From: CF-39 sp035651155
Lineage (GTDB): Bacteria > Chloroflexota > Limnocylindria > P2-11E
Assembly (NCBI GenBank): GCA_035651155.1
Contig: DASRGG010000016.1
Location: 1-64,000, forward strand
Direction: 5' to 3'
DNA: 64,000 nt
Position 1 is the first letter of the stretch; the number at the start of each line of letters is the position of its first letter. The position numbers were made by a program, and so were the translations under genes. The notes under the pieces were generated by a model. That model ran no database searches. It had not been told where the DNA came from and saw nothing but the letters and a program-made list of their open reading frames with translations. Positions 7,463 to 14,884 of this stretch are shown piece by piece.

Positions 7463-7957
7463 ATGACGGACGAGACGACGACAACGACGACCGGCGACGC
7501 GGAGCGCGGCGAGCGCCCCGCCGCGAAGCGCGTTGCGCCCGTGCGCAAGCCGCGCCCGAAGACCGTCGGCCACCCGAACGACCCGGTCGCGGACATGCTG
7601 ACGCGCGTCCGCAACGCCGCCGGCGCGCGCCACGAAACCGTCAGCATGCCGCTGAGCCGCACCAAGCTCGAGATCGCGAAGATCCTGAAGTCGGAGGGCT
7701 TCATCTCGTCGTTCGAGCAGCCCTCGCAGCGCGAGCTCGTGCTCAAGATGAAGTACATCGGCGGCAAGGTCCCGGCGGTGTCGGGCCTGCGCCGCATCAG
7801 CAAGCCGGGCCTGCGGGTGTACGCGCGCAAGACGGAGATGCCGCGCGTGCTCGGGGGCCTCGGCATCGTGATCGTCTCGACCTCGTCCGGCGTCATGACC
7901 GGGCGCCAGGCCGAGCGGAAGGGTCTGGGCGGGGAAGTCCTCGCCTATGTCTGGTAA
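7463..7957 (+). CDS. rpsH: 30S ribosomal protein S8 with N-terminal extension
   Basis: 164 residues against about 132 for normal S8. The core starts near residue 38 (NDPVADMLTRVRNAAGARHE), with SEGFISSFEQ and the conserved end GLGGEVLAYVW. Residues 1-37 are an extra Thr/Glu then Lys/Pro/Arg-rich segment. S8 nucleates the central domain of 16S rRNA and in E. coli represses spc genes. The start has TAAGAG just upstream, and rplF begins 15 nt after the stop. Confidence 0.96.
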   Translation: MTDETTTTTTGDAERGERPAAKRVAPVRKPRPKTVGHPNDPVADMLTRVRNAAGARHETVSMPLSRTKLEIAKILKSEGFISSFEQPSQRELVLKMKYIGGKVPAVSGLRRISKPGLRVYARKTEMPRVLGGLGIVIVSTSSGVMTGRQAERKGLGGEVLAYVW

Positions 7958-7972
7958 CGGGTAGGAGTTGAG

Positions 7973-8524
7973 ATGAGTCGGATCGGTCGGCTGCCGGTAG
8001 CCATCCCGAAGGGCGTGGACGTGAAGATCGACGGCCACACCGTGCGCGTCCGGGGCCCGAAGGGCGAGCTCGTGCGCACGTTCCACCCGAACGTGACGAT
8101 CACGACGCAGGACGGGCACCTCGTCGTCGCGCGCAAGGACGACGAGAAGGCGACGCGCGCCCTGCACGGGCTCACGCGCTCGCTGCTCGCGAACATGGTC
8201 ACCGGCGTCACGACCGGATACGCGCGCGACCTCGAGATCAGCGGCACGGGATACCGCGCCGTCCTCCAGGGGAAGAAGCTGCAGCTCTCGCTGGGCTTCT
8301 CGCACCCGGTCGAGATCGATCCGCCGCAGGGTATCGCGTTCGCCGCGGAGACGCCGCAGAAGCTGCGCGTGTCGGGCATCGACAAGCAGGCCGTCGGAGA
8401 GATGGCCGCGAAGATCCGCGCGCTGCGCGTCCCGGACCCGTACAAGGCGAAGGGCATCAAGTACGCCGAGGAGCACATCCGCCGCAAGGCCGGGAAGGCC
8501 GGCAAGGTCGGCGCGAAGGCCTAG
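7973..8524 (+). CDS. rplF: 50S ribosomal protein L6
   Basis: 183 residues, usual length. MSRIGRLPVAIPKGVDVKID, the first repeat, GTGYRAVLQGKKLQLSLGFS and the C-terminal signature PDPYKAKGIKYAEEHIRRKA are present. L6 sits at the base of the stalk near the factor-binding site. TAGGAGTTGAG upstream of ATG 7973 is a good ribosome-binding site. An Ala/Gly/Lys end (GKAGKVGAKA) is modest and within family variation. Confidence 0.98.
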   Translation: MSRIGRLPVAIPKGVDVKIDGHTVRVRGPKGELVRTFHPNVTITTQDGHLVVARKDDEKATRALHGLTRSLLANMVTGVTTGYARDLEISGTGYRAVLQGKKLQLSLGFSHPVEIDPPQGIAFAAETPQKLRVSGIDKQAVGEMAAKIRALRVPDPYKAKGIKYAEEHIRRKAGKAGKVGAKA

Positions 8525-8535
8525 GGGAGCAGGAA

Positions 8536-8889
8536 ATGGCAGAGAAGAGTCGCGAAGAAAGCCGCATCCGCCGCCACGAGCGGGTGCGCGAGAAGGTCCG
8601 CGGGAGCGCGGCGCGTCCGCGCCTCGCGGTGTACCGCTCCCTCACGCACATCTACGCGCAGCTCATCGACGACGACGCGGGGAGGACCCTCGCGGCCGCG
8701 TCGAGCCTCGAGAGCAAGGACGCGAAGAGCAAGAAGTCCGAGCTGGCGAAGTCCGTGGGCGCCCAGCTCGGCGAGCGCGCGAAGGCGAAGGGCATCGGCG
8801 AGGTGGTCTTCGATCGCGGCGGGTACCGCTACCACGGACGAGTGAAGGCGCTGGCGGAAGGCGTCCGCGCCGCGGGGGTGAAGGTCTAG
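8536..8889 (+). CDS. rplR: 50S ribosomal protein L18
   Basis: 117 residues. RRHERVREKVRGSAARPRLA and YRSLTHIYAQLIDDDAGRTL are L18 hallmarks; the end FDRGGYRYHGRVKALAEGVR matches the conserved C-terminus. L18 brings 5S rRNA into the 50S subunit. GGGGAGCAGGAA precedes the ATG. The gene is followed by the second copy of the structured leader instead of the usual overlap with rpsE. Confidence 0.98.
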   Translation: MAEKSREESRIRRHERVREKVRGSAARPRLAVYRSLTHIYAQLIDDDAGRTLAAASSLESKDAKSKKSELAKSVGAQLGERAKAKGIGEVVFDRGGYRYHGRVKALAEGVRAAGVKV

Positions 8890-8979
8890 ATGAAAGAGCG
8901 AACGAGGAGCGGCCTTGCCGCGACGAGTGAGTACAACCCGCCGGGGCGTTTCTCCGGCGTCAGCCGGAGATCGAAGTAG
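8890..8979 (+). promoter_or_regulatory. Structured leader element, copy B (before rpsE)
   Basis: 90-nt spacer between rplR and rpsE that is clearly similar to copy A (shared blocks CGAACGAGGAGC, GCGACGAGTGAGT, CCGCCGGGGCG, GGAGATCGAA). The 5' hairpin is GCGGC-CTT-GCCGC (8909-8921): compared with copy A both arms changed together (A-U to G-C), a compensatory pair. The 3' part can form CGCCGG/CCGGCG (8939-8944/8954-8959) or TCTCCGGC/GCCGGAGA (8951-8958/8963-8970). The latter hides the rpsE ribosome-binding site GGAG (8966-8969), 10 nt before its ATG. Confidence 0.62.
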
Positions 8980-9507
8980 ATGGCGAGGATCGACGCGAAC
9001 CGCCTCGAGCTCACGGAGCGCGTGGTGCAGATCAACCGCGTGTCGAAGGTCGTGAAGGGCGGACGCCGCTTCAGCTTCTCGGCGATCGTGGTCGTCGGCG
9101 ACGGCCGCGGTCACGTCGGCGCGGGCCTGGGCAAGGCCGACGAGGTCCCCGACGCGATCAAGAAGGGCATCGAGGACGCGAAGAAGCACATCATCAAGGT
9201 CCCGCTCACCGATCGCACCATCCCGCACCCGGTGACCGCCGACTTCGGCGCGGCGAAGGTCCTCCTCCGGCCGGCGTCGAAGGGCACCGGCGTCATCGCG
9301 GGTGGGTCGGTGCGCGCGGTCGTCGAGTCCGCGGGCATCAGCGACATCCTCTCGAAGTCGCTCGGCAGCACGAACCCGGTGAACGTCGTCATGGCGACCA
9401 TGACCGCGCTCGAGATGCTGCGCTCGGCCGATCAGATCACCGAGACGCGCGGCGTGGACGTCGGCCGCAAGACCGCCAAGCCGACCGAGGAGCTCGTCGG
9501 GGCATGA
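8980..9507 (+). CDS. rpsE: 30S ribosomal protein S5
   Basis: 175 residues. ERVVQINRVSKVVKGGRRFS, the double-stranded RNA-binding domain, is followed by GRGHVGAGLGKADEVPDAI and GTGVIAGGSVRAVVESAGI, the S5 signatures. S5 lines the mRNA entry tunnel and affects fidelity. ATG 8980 follows the hairpin leader (copy B); no other ribosome-binding site is visible, so access to GGAG in that hairpin should control rpsE translation. The stop overlaps rpmD by 4 nt. Confidence 0.98.
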   Translation: MARIDANRLELTERVVQINRVSKVVKGGRRFSFSAIVVVGDGRGHVGAGLGKADEVPDAIKKGIEDAKKHIIKVPLTDRTIPHPVTADFGAAKVLLRPASKGTGVIAGGSVRAVVESAGISDILSKSLGSTNPVNVVMATMTALEMLRSADQITETRGVDVGRKTAKPTEELVGA

Positions 9508-9689
9508 GTACGCTCACCATCCGTCAGCACAAGAGCGCCATCGGGGAGAAGGAGGCCGCGCGGCAGACGCTCGCCTCCATCGGCCTCAAGCGCCCCGGCA
9601 ACATCGTCGAGCGCGAGGACAGCCCGACCCTCCGCGGTCAGCTGCGCAAGATCGCGCATCTCGTCGAGATCCAGGAGAAGGCCAAGTGA
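9504..9689 (+). CDS. rpmD: 50S ribosomal protein L30
   Basis: 61 residues: MSTLTIRQHKSAIGEKEAAR, TLASIGLKRPGNIVEREDSP and GQLRKIAHLVEI make the small L30 ferredoxin-like fold. It occupies its standard place between rpsE and rplO, overlapping rpsE by 4 nt (ATGA) and rplO by 4 nt (GTGA), which implies coupled translation of all three. Confidence 0.97.
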   Translation: MSTLTIRQHKSAIGEKEAARQTLASIGLKRPGNIVEREDSPTLRGQLRKIAHLVEIQEKAK

Positions 9690-10129
9690 GACAGCACGAG
9701 CTCAAGGCGCCGAAGGGCGCGCGCCGTCCGGTCCGCCGCCTCGGCCGCGGCATCAGCGCCGGCCAGGGCAAGACCGCGGGCCGCGGCACGAAGGGCCAGC
9801 TCGCGCGGACCGGCCCCGGACTCCCCGGCTGGTTCGAAGGCGGCCAGACGCCGATCCACATGCGCATCCCGAAGATGCGCGGGTTCAAGAACCGCTTCCG
9901 CTCGCCGTTCGTCGCGGTGAACGTCGACCAGCTCGCGACCTACGCGGTCGACGGGAAGGTGACGCCGGACACCCTCGCGGCGAAGGGTCTCGTCCGTCCC
10001 GACGCGAAGATCAAGGTCCTCGCGGACGGCGACGTCGCGGGCAAATTCGAGGTGCACGCGCACGCCGTTTCCGCCGCCGCACGCCAAAAGATCGAGGCGG
10101 CCGGCGGCTCCATCGTGCTCATCGCATAG
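9686..10129 (+). CDS. rplO: 50S ribosomal protein L15
   Basis: 147 residues, GTG start at 9686 overlapping the rpmD stop. The N-terminal LKAPKGARRPVRRLGRGISA and GKTAGRGTKGQLARTG are the Gly/Arg-rich extended tail typical of L15; the globular part ends with ARQKIEAAGGSIVLIA. L15 is a late assembly protein of the large subunit. secY begins 2 nt after the stop, as in most bacterial spc operons. Confidence 0.97.
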   Translation: MRQHELKAPKGARRPVRRLGRGISAGQGKTAGRGTKGQLARTGPGLPGWFEGGQTPIHMRIPKMRGFKNRFRSPFVAVNVDQLATYAVDGKVTPDTLAAKGLVRPDAKIKVLADGDVAGKFEVHAHAVSAAARQKIEAAGGSIVLIA

Positions 10130-10131
10130 CG

Positions 10132-11415
10132 ATGGGAATGTTCGCGGCGCTCCTCGAGGCGTTCAAGACGCCGGACCTTCGCAGCAAGATCCTCTTCACG
10201 CTCGGCATGCTCGTGGTGTTCCGCTTCCTCGCGCACGTGCCGCTGCCCGACGTGGATCAGACGCAGCTGCAGCAGGTCCTGAACGGGAGCCAGCTGCTCA
10301 ACCTGCTGGACCTCTTCTCCGGCGGCGGGCTCGCGCGCCTCTCGGTCGTCGCGCTCGGCGTCAACCCGTACATCAACGCGTCGATCATCATGACCCTGCT
10401 CAATCAGACGATCCCCGCGCTCGAGGCGCTCTCCAAGGAGGGCGAGTACGGGCGCAACAAGATCAACCAGTACACCCGCATCCTCACCGTCCCGCTCGCC
10501 CTGCTCCAGGGCATCGGCGTGGCGGTCTTCATGCAGCGCTCGGGCGTGCTCCCGGACTTCGGGCCGTCGAACCTGGGTGTCACGCTCTCGATCCTCGCGT
10601 CGCTCACCGCCGGCACGCTCATCCTCATGTGGCTCGGCGAGCTCATCAGCGAGCGCGGCATCGGCAACGGCATCAGCTTCATCATCTTCGCGGGCATCGT
10701 CGGGCGGATGCCGCTCACGGTGTCGCAGACCCTCGAGGTGCAGCAGAACTTCTTCGCCCTCGCGGCGATCGCGATCATCGCGATCCTCGTGATCGCGGCG
10801 ATCATCTTCATCCAGGAAGGCCAGCGCCGGATCCCGGTGCAGTACGCCAAGCGCGTGCGCGGCACCCGGATGTACTCGGGCGGCAGCACGCACATCCCGC
10901 TGCGGGTGAACTCCGCGGGCGTGATCCCGATCATCTTCGCGATCTCGATCCTGCTCCTGCCGAGCCAGGTGGCGCAGTACTTCACCAACTCCGACACGGA
11001 GTGGCTGAAGAGCGTGTCGCTCGGGGTCGTGGGCGCGTTCCAGAACCCGCTCTTCTACAACAGCCTCTATTTCGTGCTGGTCGTCGTGTTCACGTTCTTC
11101 TACACGGCCTTCACGTTCATCCCGAACGACGTCGCGGACAACATCAAGCGGTACGGCGGCTTCATCCCCGGCATCCGGCCGGGGCGGCCGACCGCGGAGT
11201 TCCTGCAGCGCGTCGTCACGCGCATCACCATCGCGGGCGCGCTCTTCCTCGGCATCGTCGCGGTCATGCCGACGCTCATCGGCGACCTCACCGGCGTCCA
11301 GACGCTCCGGCTCGGGGGCACGAGCATCCTCATCGTCGTCGGCGTCGTCGTCGAGACGATGAAGCAGCTCGAGGCGCAGCTCCTCCAGCGGAGCTACGAG
11401 GGGTTCATCCGTTAA
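10132..11415 (+). CDS. secY: Preprotein translocase subunit SecY
   Basis: 427 residues, ten predicted membrane helices, forming the protein-conducting channel with SecE and SecG. The plug/helix 2 region contains FSGGGLARLSVVALGVNPYI and TM3 INASIIMTLL. The cytoplasmic C5 loop holds QEGQRRIPVQYAKRVRGTRM, whose arginines contact SecA and the ribosome. ATG 10132 lies 2 nt after rplO. It is followed by the third hairpin-bearing spacer and adk. Confidence 0.98.
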   Translation: MGMFAALLEAFKTPDLRSKILFTLGMLVVFRFLAHVPLPDVDQTQLQQVLNGSQLLNLLDLFSGGGLARLSVVALGVNPYINASIIMTLLNQTIPALEALSKEGEYGRNKINQYTRILTVPLALLQGIGVAVFMQRSGVLPDFGPSNLGVTLSILASLTAGTLILMWLGELISERGIGNGISFIIFAGIVGRMPLTVSQTLEVQQNFFALAAIAIIAILVIAAIIFIQEGQRRIPVQYAKRVRGTRMYSGGSTHIPLRVNSAGVIPIIFAISILLLPSQVAQYFTNSDTEWLKSVSLGVVGAFQNPLFYNSLYFVLVVVFTFFYTAFTFIPNDVADNIKRYGGFIPGIRPGRPTAEFLQRVVTRITIAGALFLGIVAVMPTLIGDLTGVQTLRLGGTSILIVVGVVVETMKQLEAQLLQRSYEGFIR

Positions 11416-11513
11416 TGGGGGAGCGTCGCGAGCGACGAGCGGTTCACCCGCGAGGAGCGAGCACCACCAGCCCTGAGCGGATCTCCGCGGCGAAGCCCGC
11501 GAGATTGATCTAG
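11416..11513 (+). promoter_or_regulatory. Structured leader element, copy C (before adk)
   Basis: 98-nt spacer between secY and adk. It shares the plan of copies A and B but is more diverged: a 5' hairpin CGTCG-CGAG-CGACG (11424-11437) ending in GACGAGCG, and a 3' hairpin in which ATCTC-C-GCGG pairs with CCGCGAGAT (11481-11490/11497-11505, one bulged C). The end GAGATTGATCTAG-ATG parallels GAGATCGAAGTAG-ATG in copy B. The hairpins are seen directly. Common origin with A and B is likely but weaker than for A versus B. Confidence 0.45.
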
Positions 11514-12107
11514 ATGCCGGGCGATCTCGTCTTCATGGGTCCGCCGGGCTCTGGAAAGGGCACGCAGGCGCAGACCCTCGTACGGGAGCACGGCTGGGTC
11601 CAGCTCTCGACCGGCGACCTCTTCCGCGACCACATGAGGCGTGAGACCGAGCTCGGCAGGACCGCGAAGCGCTACGTGGACAGGGGCGAGTACGTCCCGG
11701 ACGAGGTCACCGTGGGCATGGTCCGCGAGCGCCTGCGCGAGATCCCCACAGGGACGCGCATCGTGTTCGACGGATTCCCGCGCACCGTCGCGCAGGCCGA
11801 GGCGCTCGACCGGCTCCTCGCGGAGTTCGGCCGCAAGGTCGACGGCGTGATCCTGCTCGACGTGCCGCGCGAGGAGCTGCTCGCGCGCCTCACGAAGCGC
11901 GCGAAGGAGCAGGGCCGCAGCGACGACACGCCCGAGGTCATCGGAAAGCGCCTCGACGTGTACGAGCGGCAGACGCGCCCGGTCGTCGACCACTACGGCC
12001 GCAAGGGCCACGTACGGACCGTCGACGGCGTGGGTCCGGTCGGCGAGATCTCGACGCGGCTGCGCAGGGCCGCCGAGTCGCTGCTGCGGGAGGCGGATCC
12101 GGCGTGA
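11514..12107 (+). CDS. adk: Adenylate kinase
   Basis: 197 residues. P-loop GPPGSGKGTQA at residues 9-19, FDGFPRTVAQAEALD (the NMP-binding signature) near residue 84, and the LID region KRAKEQGRSDDTPEVIGKRL, which is the short zinc-free lid. The enzyme interconverts ATP+AMP and 2 ADP. adk-map after secY is the classical gene order. The start ATG follows leader copy C; the stop overlaps map by 4 nt (GTGA). Confidence 0.98.
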   Translation: MPGDLVFMGPPGSGKGTQAQTLVREHGWVQLSTGDLFRDHMRRETELGRTAKRYVDRGEYVPDEVTVGMVRERLREIPTGTRIVFDGFPRTVAQAEALDRLLAEFGRKVDGVILLDVPREELLARLTKRAKEQGRSDDTPEVIGKRLDVYERQTRPVVDHYGRKGHVRTVDGVGPVGEISTRLRRAAESLLREADPA

Positions 12108-12874
12108 TCACGCTGAAGACGGCGGACGAGACGGCGAAGATGCGCGAGGCCGGCCGCGTCGTCGCGGCGATGCTCGCGGCGTGCCGCGCCGCGACGCGTC
12201 CCGGCGTCACGACCGCCGAGCTCGACCGGATCGCCGCCGGCATCCTGAAGAAGCACGGCGCCACGTCCAGCTTCCTCGGGTACTACGGCTATCCCGCGAC
12301 GATCTGCACGAGCGTGAACGAGCAGATCGTCCACGGGATCCCCGGAAAGCGGAAGCTCAAAGAGGGCGACATCGTCGGCATCGACGCGGGCGCGATCGTC
12401 GACGGCTGGCACGCCGACGCGGCGATCACGATCCCGGTGGGAAGGGTCTCGCCGGACGCGGCGCGCCTCATCGCGGTCACCGAGGAGGCGCTCGCTCGCG
12501 GCATCGCCGCCGCCCAGGTGGGGAAGCGCCTCGGCGACATCGGCGCCGCCGTGCAGCAGTGGGTCGAAAGCCAGGGGTACAGCGTGGTCCGCAACTACGT
12601 GGGGCACGGGATCGGGCGGGCCATGCACGAGGAGCCGCAGGTGCCCAACTACGGCGCACCGGAGCGGGGCCTCCAGATTCGGGAGGGCCTCTGCATCGCG
12701 ATCGAGCCCATGGTGAACATCGGCGGGGCCGAGACGCGGACGCTCGAGGACCGCTGGACCGTGGTCACGGCCGACGGCAGCCTGTCCGCCCATTTCGAGC
12801 ACTCCCTGTGGTGCACCGCCGCGGGCCCGGTCGTGCTCACAGCGCCCGAAGGGCGCGCGGCGGTGGCGGCATGA
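12104..12874 (+). CDS. map: Type I methionine aminopeptidase
   Basis: 256 residues, GTG start at 12104 overlapping adk. Metal ligands are visible in the order expected for MetAP1: D in DIVGIDAGAIVDGWHADAAI (two Asp), H in NYVGHGIGRAMHEEPQVPNY, and Glu in AIEPMVNIG and SAHFEHS. It removes the initiator Met from nascent proteins. The last ~15 residues (TAPEGRAAVAA) extend slightly beyond the usual end. A promoter for infA overlaps the region just downstream. Confidence 0.98.
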   Translation: MITLKTADETAKMREAGRVVAAMLAACRAATRPGVTTAELDRIAAGILKKHGATSSFLGYYGYPATICTSVNEQIVHGIPGKRKLKEGDIVGIDAGAIVDGWHADAAITIPVGRVSPDAARLIAVTEEALARGIAAAQVGKRLGDIGAAVQQWVESQGYSVVRNYVGHGIGRAMHEEPQVPNYGAPERGLQIREGLCIAIEPMVNIGGAETRTLEDRWTVVTADGSLSAHFEHSLWCTAAGPVVLTAPEGRAAVAA

Positions 12875-12885
12875 GCGGACGGGCA

Positions 12886-12914
12886 TTGCCCGCATTGGGC
12901 GGTTTGGGTACAAT
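12886..12914 (+). promoter_or_regulatory. Predicted sigma-70 promoter for infA-rpmJ-alpha operon
   Basis: TTGCCC (12886-12891) and TACAAT (12909-12914) separated by exactly 17 nt, inside a local AT-rich patch between map and infA. The -10 box matches the TATAAT consensus in 5 of 6 positions and the -35 box matches TTGACA in 4 of 6. It would start transcription near 12921, about 45 nt before the chosen infA start. Promoter recognition in this organism is untested, so this is inference from consensus. Confidence 0.55.
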
Positions 12915-12964
12915 TTTGGTTCCCGTGTGCGGTGACCGCGGGGACACCTGTGTCTGGAGAACTG

Positions 12965-13201
12965 TTGGCGAGTAGCAAGCCGTCGAACAAGGACGTGATC
13001 GAGGTGGAGGGCACCGTTTCGGAAGCCCTCCCGAACGCCATGTTCAAGGTCGAGCTCCAGAACGGTCATTCGGTCCTGGCGCACATCTCGGGAAAGATGC
13101 GGATGAACTTCATTCGCGTCGTGCCCGGGGACAAGGTCCTGGTCGAGCTCAGTCCATACGACCTCAAACGGGGTCGCATCACACGGCGGGTCCGCTACTA
13201 G
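12965..13201 (+). CDS. infA: Translation initiation factor IF-1
   Basis: 78 residues from a TTG at 12965 (LASSKPSNKDVIEVEGTVSE); IF-1 is usually 72. I prefer this TTG because GGAGA lies 4 nt upstream and the family N-terminus is (A)KEDVIEVEGTV; GTG codons at 12932 and 12950 would give 89 and 83 residues but lack a ribosome-binding site. The S1-like OB fold shows ALPNAMFKVELQNGHSVLAH, ISGKMRMNFIRVVPGDKVLV and the end LKRGRITRRVRY. It has its own likely promoter. Confidence 0.93.
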   Translation: MASSKPSNKDVIEVEGTVSEALPNAMFKVELQNGHSVLAHISGKMRMNFIRVVPGDKVLVELSPYDLKRGRITRRVRY

Positions 13202-13235
13202 GGCGGTCCGAAGTACGAGGGTTGAAGTCAAGGCG

Positions 13236-13283
13236 ATGAAGCCGTCGAAGGTCACGGGCAAAGGGGTAACCGTCCAAAAGTGA
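13236..13283 (+). other. Short upstream reading frame coupled to rpmJ
   Basis: A 15-codon frame (MKPSKVTGKGVTVQK) starts at ATG 13236 and ends with a TGA that overlaps the rpmJ GTG start (GTGA). AAGG lies 2 nt before its ATG, and rpmJ itself has no strong ribosome-binding site, so reinitiation after this peptide could drive rpmJ translation. It may also be a chance frame in the 78-nt infA-rpmJ spacer; no protein-level support is visible. Confidence 0.3.
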
Positions 13284-13393
13284 AGGTGCGAGCGTCGGTC
13301 AAGAAGCGCTGCGACAAATGCAAGATCATCCGGCGTGAGGGCCAGATCCTCGTGATCTGCTCCGAGCCGAAGCACAAGCAGCGGCAGGGGTAG
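13280..13393 (+). CDS. rpmJ: 50S ribosomal protein L36
   Basis: 37 residues, GTG start: MKVRASVKKRCDKCKIIRRE, then GQILVICSEPKHKQRQG. Cys11, Cys14, Cys27 and His32 form the zinc site of the zinc-binding L36 form. The length is exact for the family. It lies between infA and rpsM as usual at the head of the alpha operon, and the next gene has GGAGGAAGAGAGG as ribosome-binding site. Confidence 0.97.
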   Translation: MKVRASVKKRCDKCKIIRREGQILVICSEPKHKQRQG

Positions 13394-13406
13394 GAGGAAG
13401 AGAGGT

Positions 13407-13790
13407 ATGGCACGTATCGCCGGCGTCGACATCCCGCGCGAGAAGCGCGTCGACGTGTCGCTGCGCTACATCTTCGGTATCGGGGAGACCACCGCGCGCC
13501 GGGTGCTGGAGCAGGCGCGCGTCGACGGCGGCATCCGCGTGCGCGACCTGACCGAGCCTCAGGTCGCGAAGATCCGCGAGATCATCGACCGCGGCTTCAC
13601 CGTCGAGGGCGACCTTCGTCGCGAGATCGGCATGAACATCAAGCGGCTCCAGGAGATCGGCAGCTATCGCGGTCTTCGTCACCGCAAGGGCCTGCCGGTG
13701 CGCGGCCAGCGGACGCGAACGAACGCACGCACCCGCAAGGGCCCGCGCAAGACGGTCGCGGGTAAGAAGAAGGCGGTGTCGAAGACCTAA
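13407..13790 (+). CDS. rpsM: 30S ribosomal protein S13
   Basis: 127 residues: MARIAGVDIPREKRVDVSLR, the YIFGIGETTARRVLEQA helix-turn region, GSYRGLRHRKGLPVRGQRT with the C-terminal RTNARTRKGPRKTVAGKKKA tail that reaches the P-site tRNA. S13 forms bridges B1a/B1b. Strong GGAGGAAGAGAGG ribosome-binding site. The stop TAA shares its last A with the rpsK start. Confidence 0.98.
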   Translation: MARIAGVDIPREKRVDVSLRYIFGIGETTARRVLEQARVDGGIRVRDLTEPQVAKIREIIDRGFTVEGDLRREIGMNIKRLQEIGSYRGLRHRKGLPVRGQRTRTNARTRKGPRKTVAGKKKAVSKT

Positions 13791-14230
13791 TGGCGAAAGA
13801 CAAGACCGAGGTCGCGGCCGCGACCGCCGAGGCACCCGCGGGCGAGGCGAAGGCGGCGCCGCGCAAGAAGCGCGAGCGCCGCGTCGTCCCGCGCGGCACC
13901 GCGCACATCAAGGCGTCCTTCAACAACACGATCGTGTCCATCACCGACCCGGCTGGCAACGTCATCGCGTGGTCGTCGGCCGGCGCGGCGGGTTGGAAGG
14001 GCTCGCGCAAGAGCACTCCGTACGCGGCGCAGGTCGCGGCGGAGAACGCCGCGCGCAAGGCGCTCGACGCGGGCATGAAGGTCCTCGAGGTCTTCGTGCG
14101 CGGTCCGGGCGCCGGCCGCGAGGCCGCGATCCGCGCGCTCGAGGCCACCGGCCTCCAGGTCACCGCGATCACCGACGTCACACCCATCCCGCACAACGGC
14201 TGCCGCCCACCGAAGCGGCGCCGGGTCTAG
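13790..14230 (+). CDS. rpsK: 30S ribosomal protein S11 with N-terminal extension
   Basis: 146 residues against about 128. The core begins around residue 30 (VPRGTAHIKASFNNTIVSIT) and has AWSSAGAAGWKGSRKSTPYA, FVRGPGAGREAAIRALEATG and the conserved end NGCRPPKRRRV. Residues 1-29 are an added Ala/Lys/Glu-rich tail. S11 lies on the platform and contacts mRNA in the E site. The start overlaps rpsM by 1 nt. Confidence 0.97.
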   Translation: MAKDKTEVAAATAEAPAGEAKAAPRKKRERRVVPRGTAHIKASFNNTIVSITDPAGNVIAWSSAGAAGWKGSRKSTPYAAQVAAENAARKALDAGMKVLEVFVRGPGAGREAAIRALEATGLQVTAITDVTPIPHNGCRPPKRRRV

Positions 14231-14240
14231 AGGAGAACGC

Positions 14241-14864
14241 ATGGCGCGATACACCGGTCCCGTCTGCCGCCTCTGCCGCCGCGAGGGCATGAAGCTCTTC
14301 CTGAAGGGCGAGAAGTGCCTGACCAAGTGCACGTTCGAGCGGCGCAGCTCGCCGCCCGGCATGCACCAGCAGCGCCGGCGCAAGGTCTCCGACTTCGCGC
14401 TGCAGCTGCGCGAGAAGCAGAAGGCGCGTCGCATCTACGGCGTGCTCGAGAAGCAGATGGTGAACACGTTCGAGCGCGCGTCCGAGGTGAAGGGCGCGAC
14501 GGGCGAGACGCTCCTCGCCAACCTCGAGCGCCGTCTCGACAACACGGTGTACCGCGCGGGATTCGCGAAGTCGCGCTCGCAGGCGCGCCAGCTCGTCGCG
14601 CACGGCCACATCGCCGTGAACGGCCGCATGACGAAGACCCCGAGCTACGAGGTCAAGGTCGGCGACACGATCACCGTGAAGGAGTCGAGCCGCGACTCGA
14701 ACTACTTCAAGGAGGCCGTGAGCTGGGCCAAGACCCAGACGCGGCCGGGCTGGCTCGAGACCGAGCCTGAAGCATTCACGGCGCGCATCCTCGCGCTGCC
14801 GACGCGCGACCAGATCGAAGCGCAGGTCAACACGCAGCTCATCGTCGAGCACTATTCCCGCTAG
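14241..14864 (+). CDS. rpsD: 30S ribosomal protein S4 (zinc-type)
   Basis: 207 residues, normal length. The N-terminus GPVCRLCRREGMKLFLKGEK is followed by CLTKC, giving four cysteines of the zinc-binding S4 form. LERRLDNTVYRAGFAKSRSQ and the S4 RNA-binding domain ARQLVAHGHIAVNGR follow. S4 nucleates 30S assembly and in E. coli represses the alpha operon. AGAGGAGAAC upstream of ATG 14241 is a good ribosome-binding site. rpoA follows after 20 nt with AGGAAGGAA. Confidence 0.98.
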   Translation: MARYTGPVCRLCRREGMKLFLKGEKCLTKCTFERRSSPPGMHQQRRRKVSDFALQLREKQKARRIYGVLEKQMVNTFERASEVKGATGETLLANLERRLDNTVYRAGFAKSRSQARQLVAHGHIAVNGRMTKTPSYEVKVGDTITVKESSRDSNYFKEAVSWAKTQTRPGWLETEPEAFTARILALPTRDQIEAQVNTQLIVEHYSR

Positions 14865-14884
14865 TCGGCAGGAAGGAACCATCT

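Noticed and set aside
11416..11513. Short in-frame continuation of secY through the spacer
   Set aside because: The TAA at 11413-11415 follows the normal SecY end (YEGFIR), so the spacer is non-coding.
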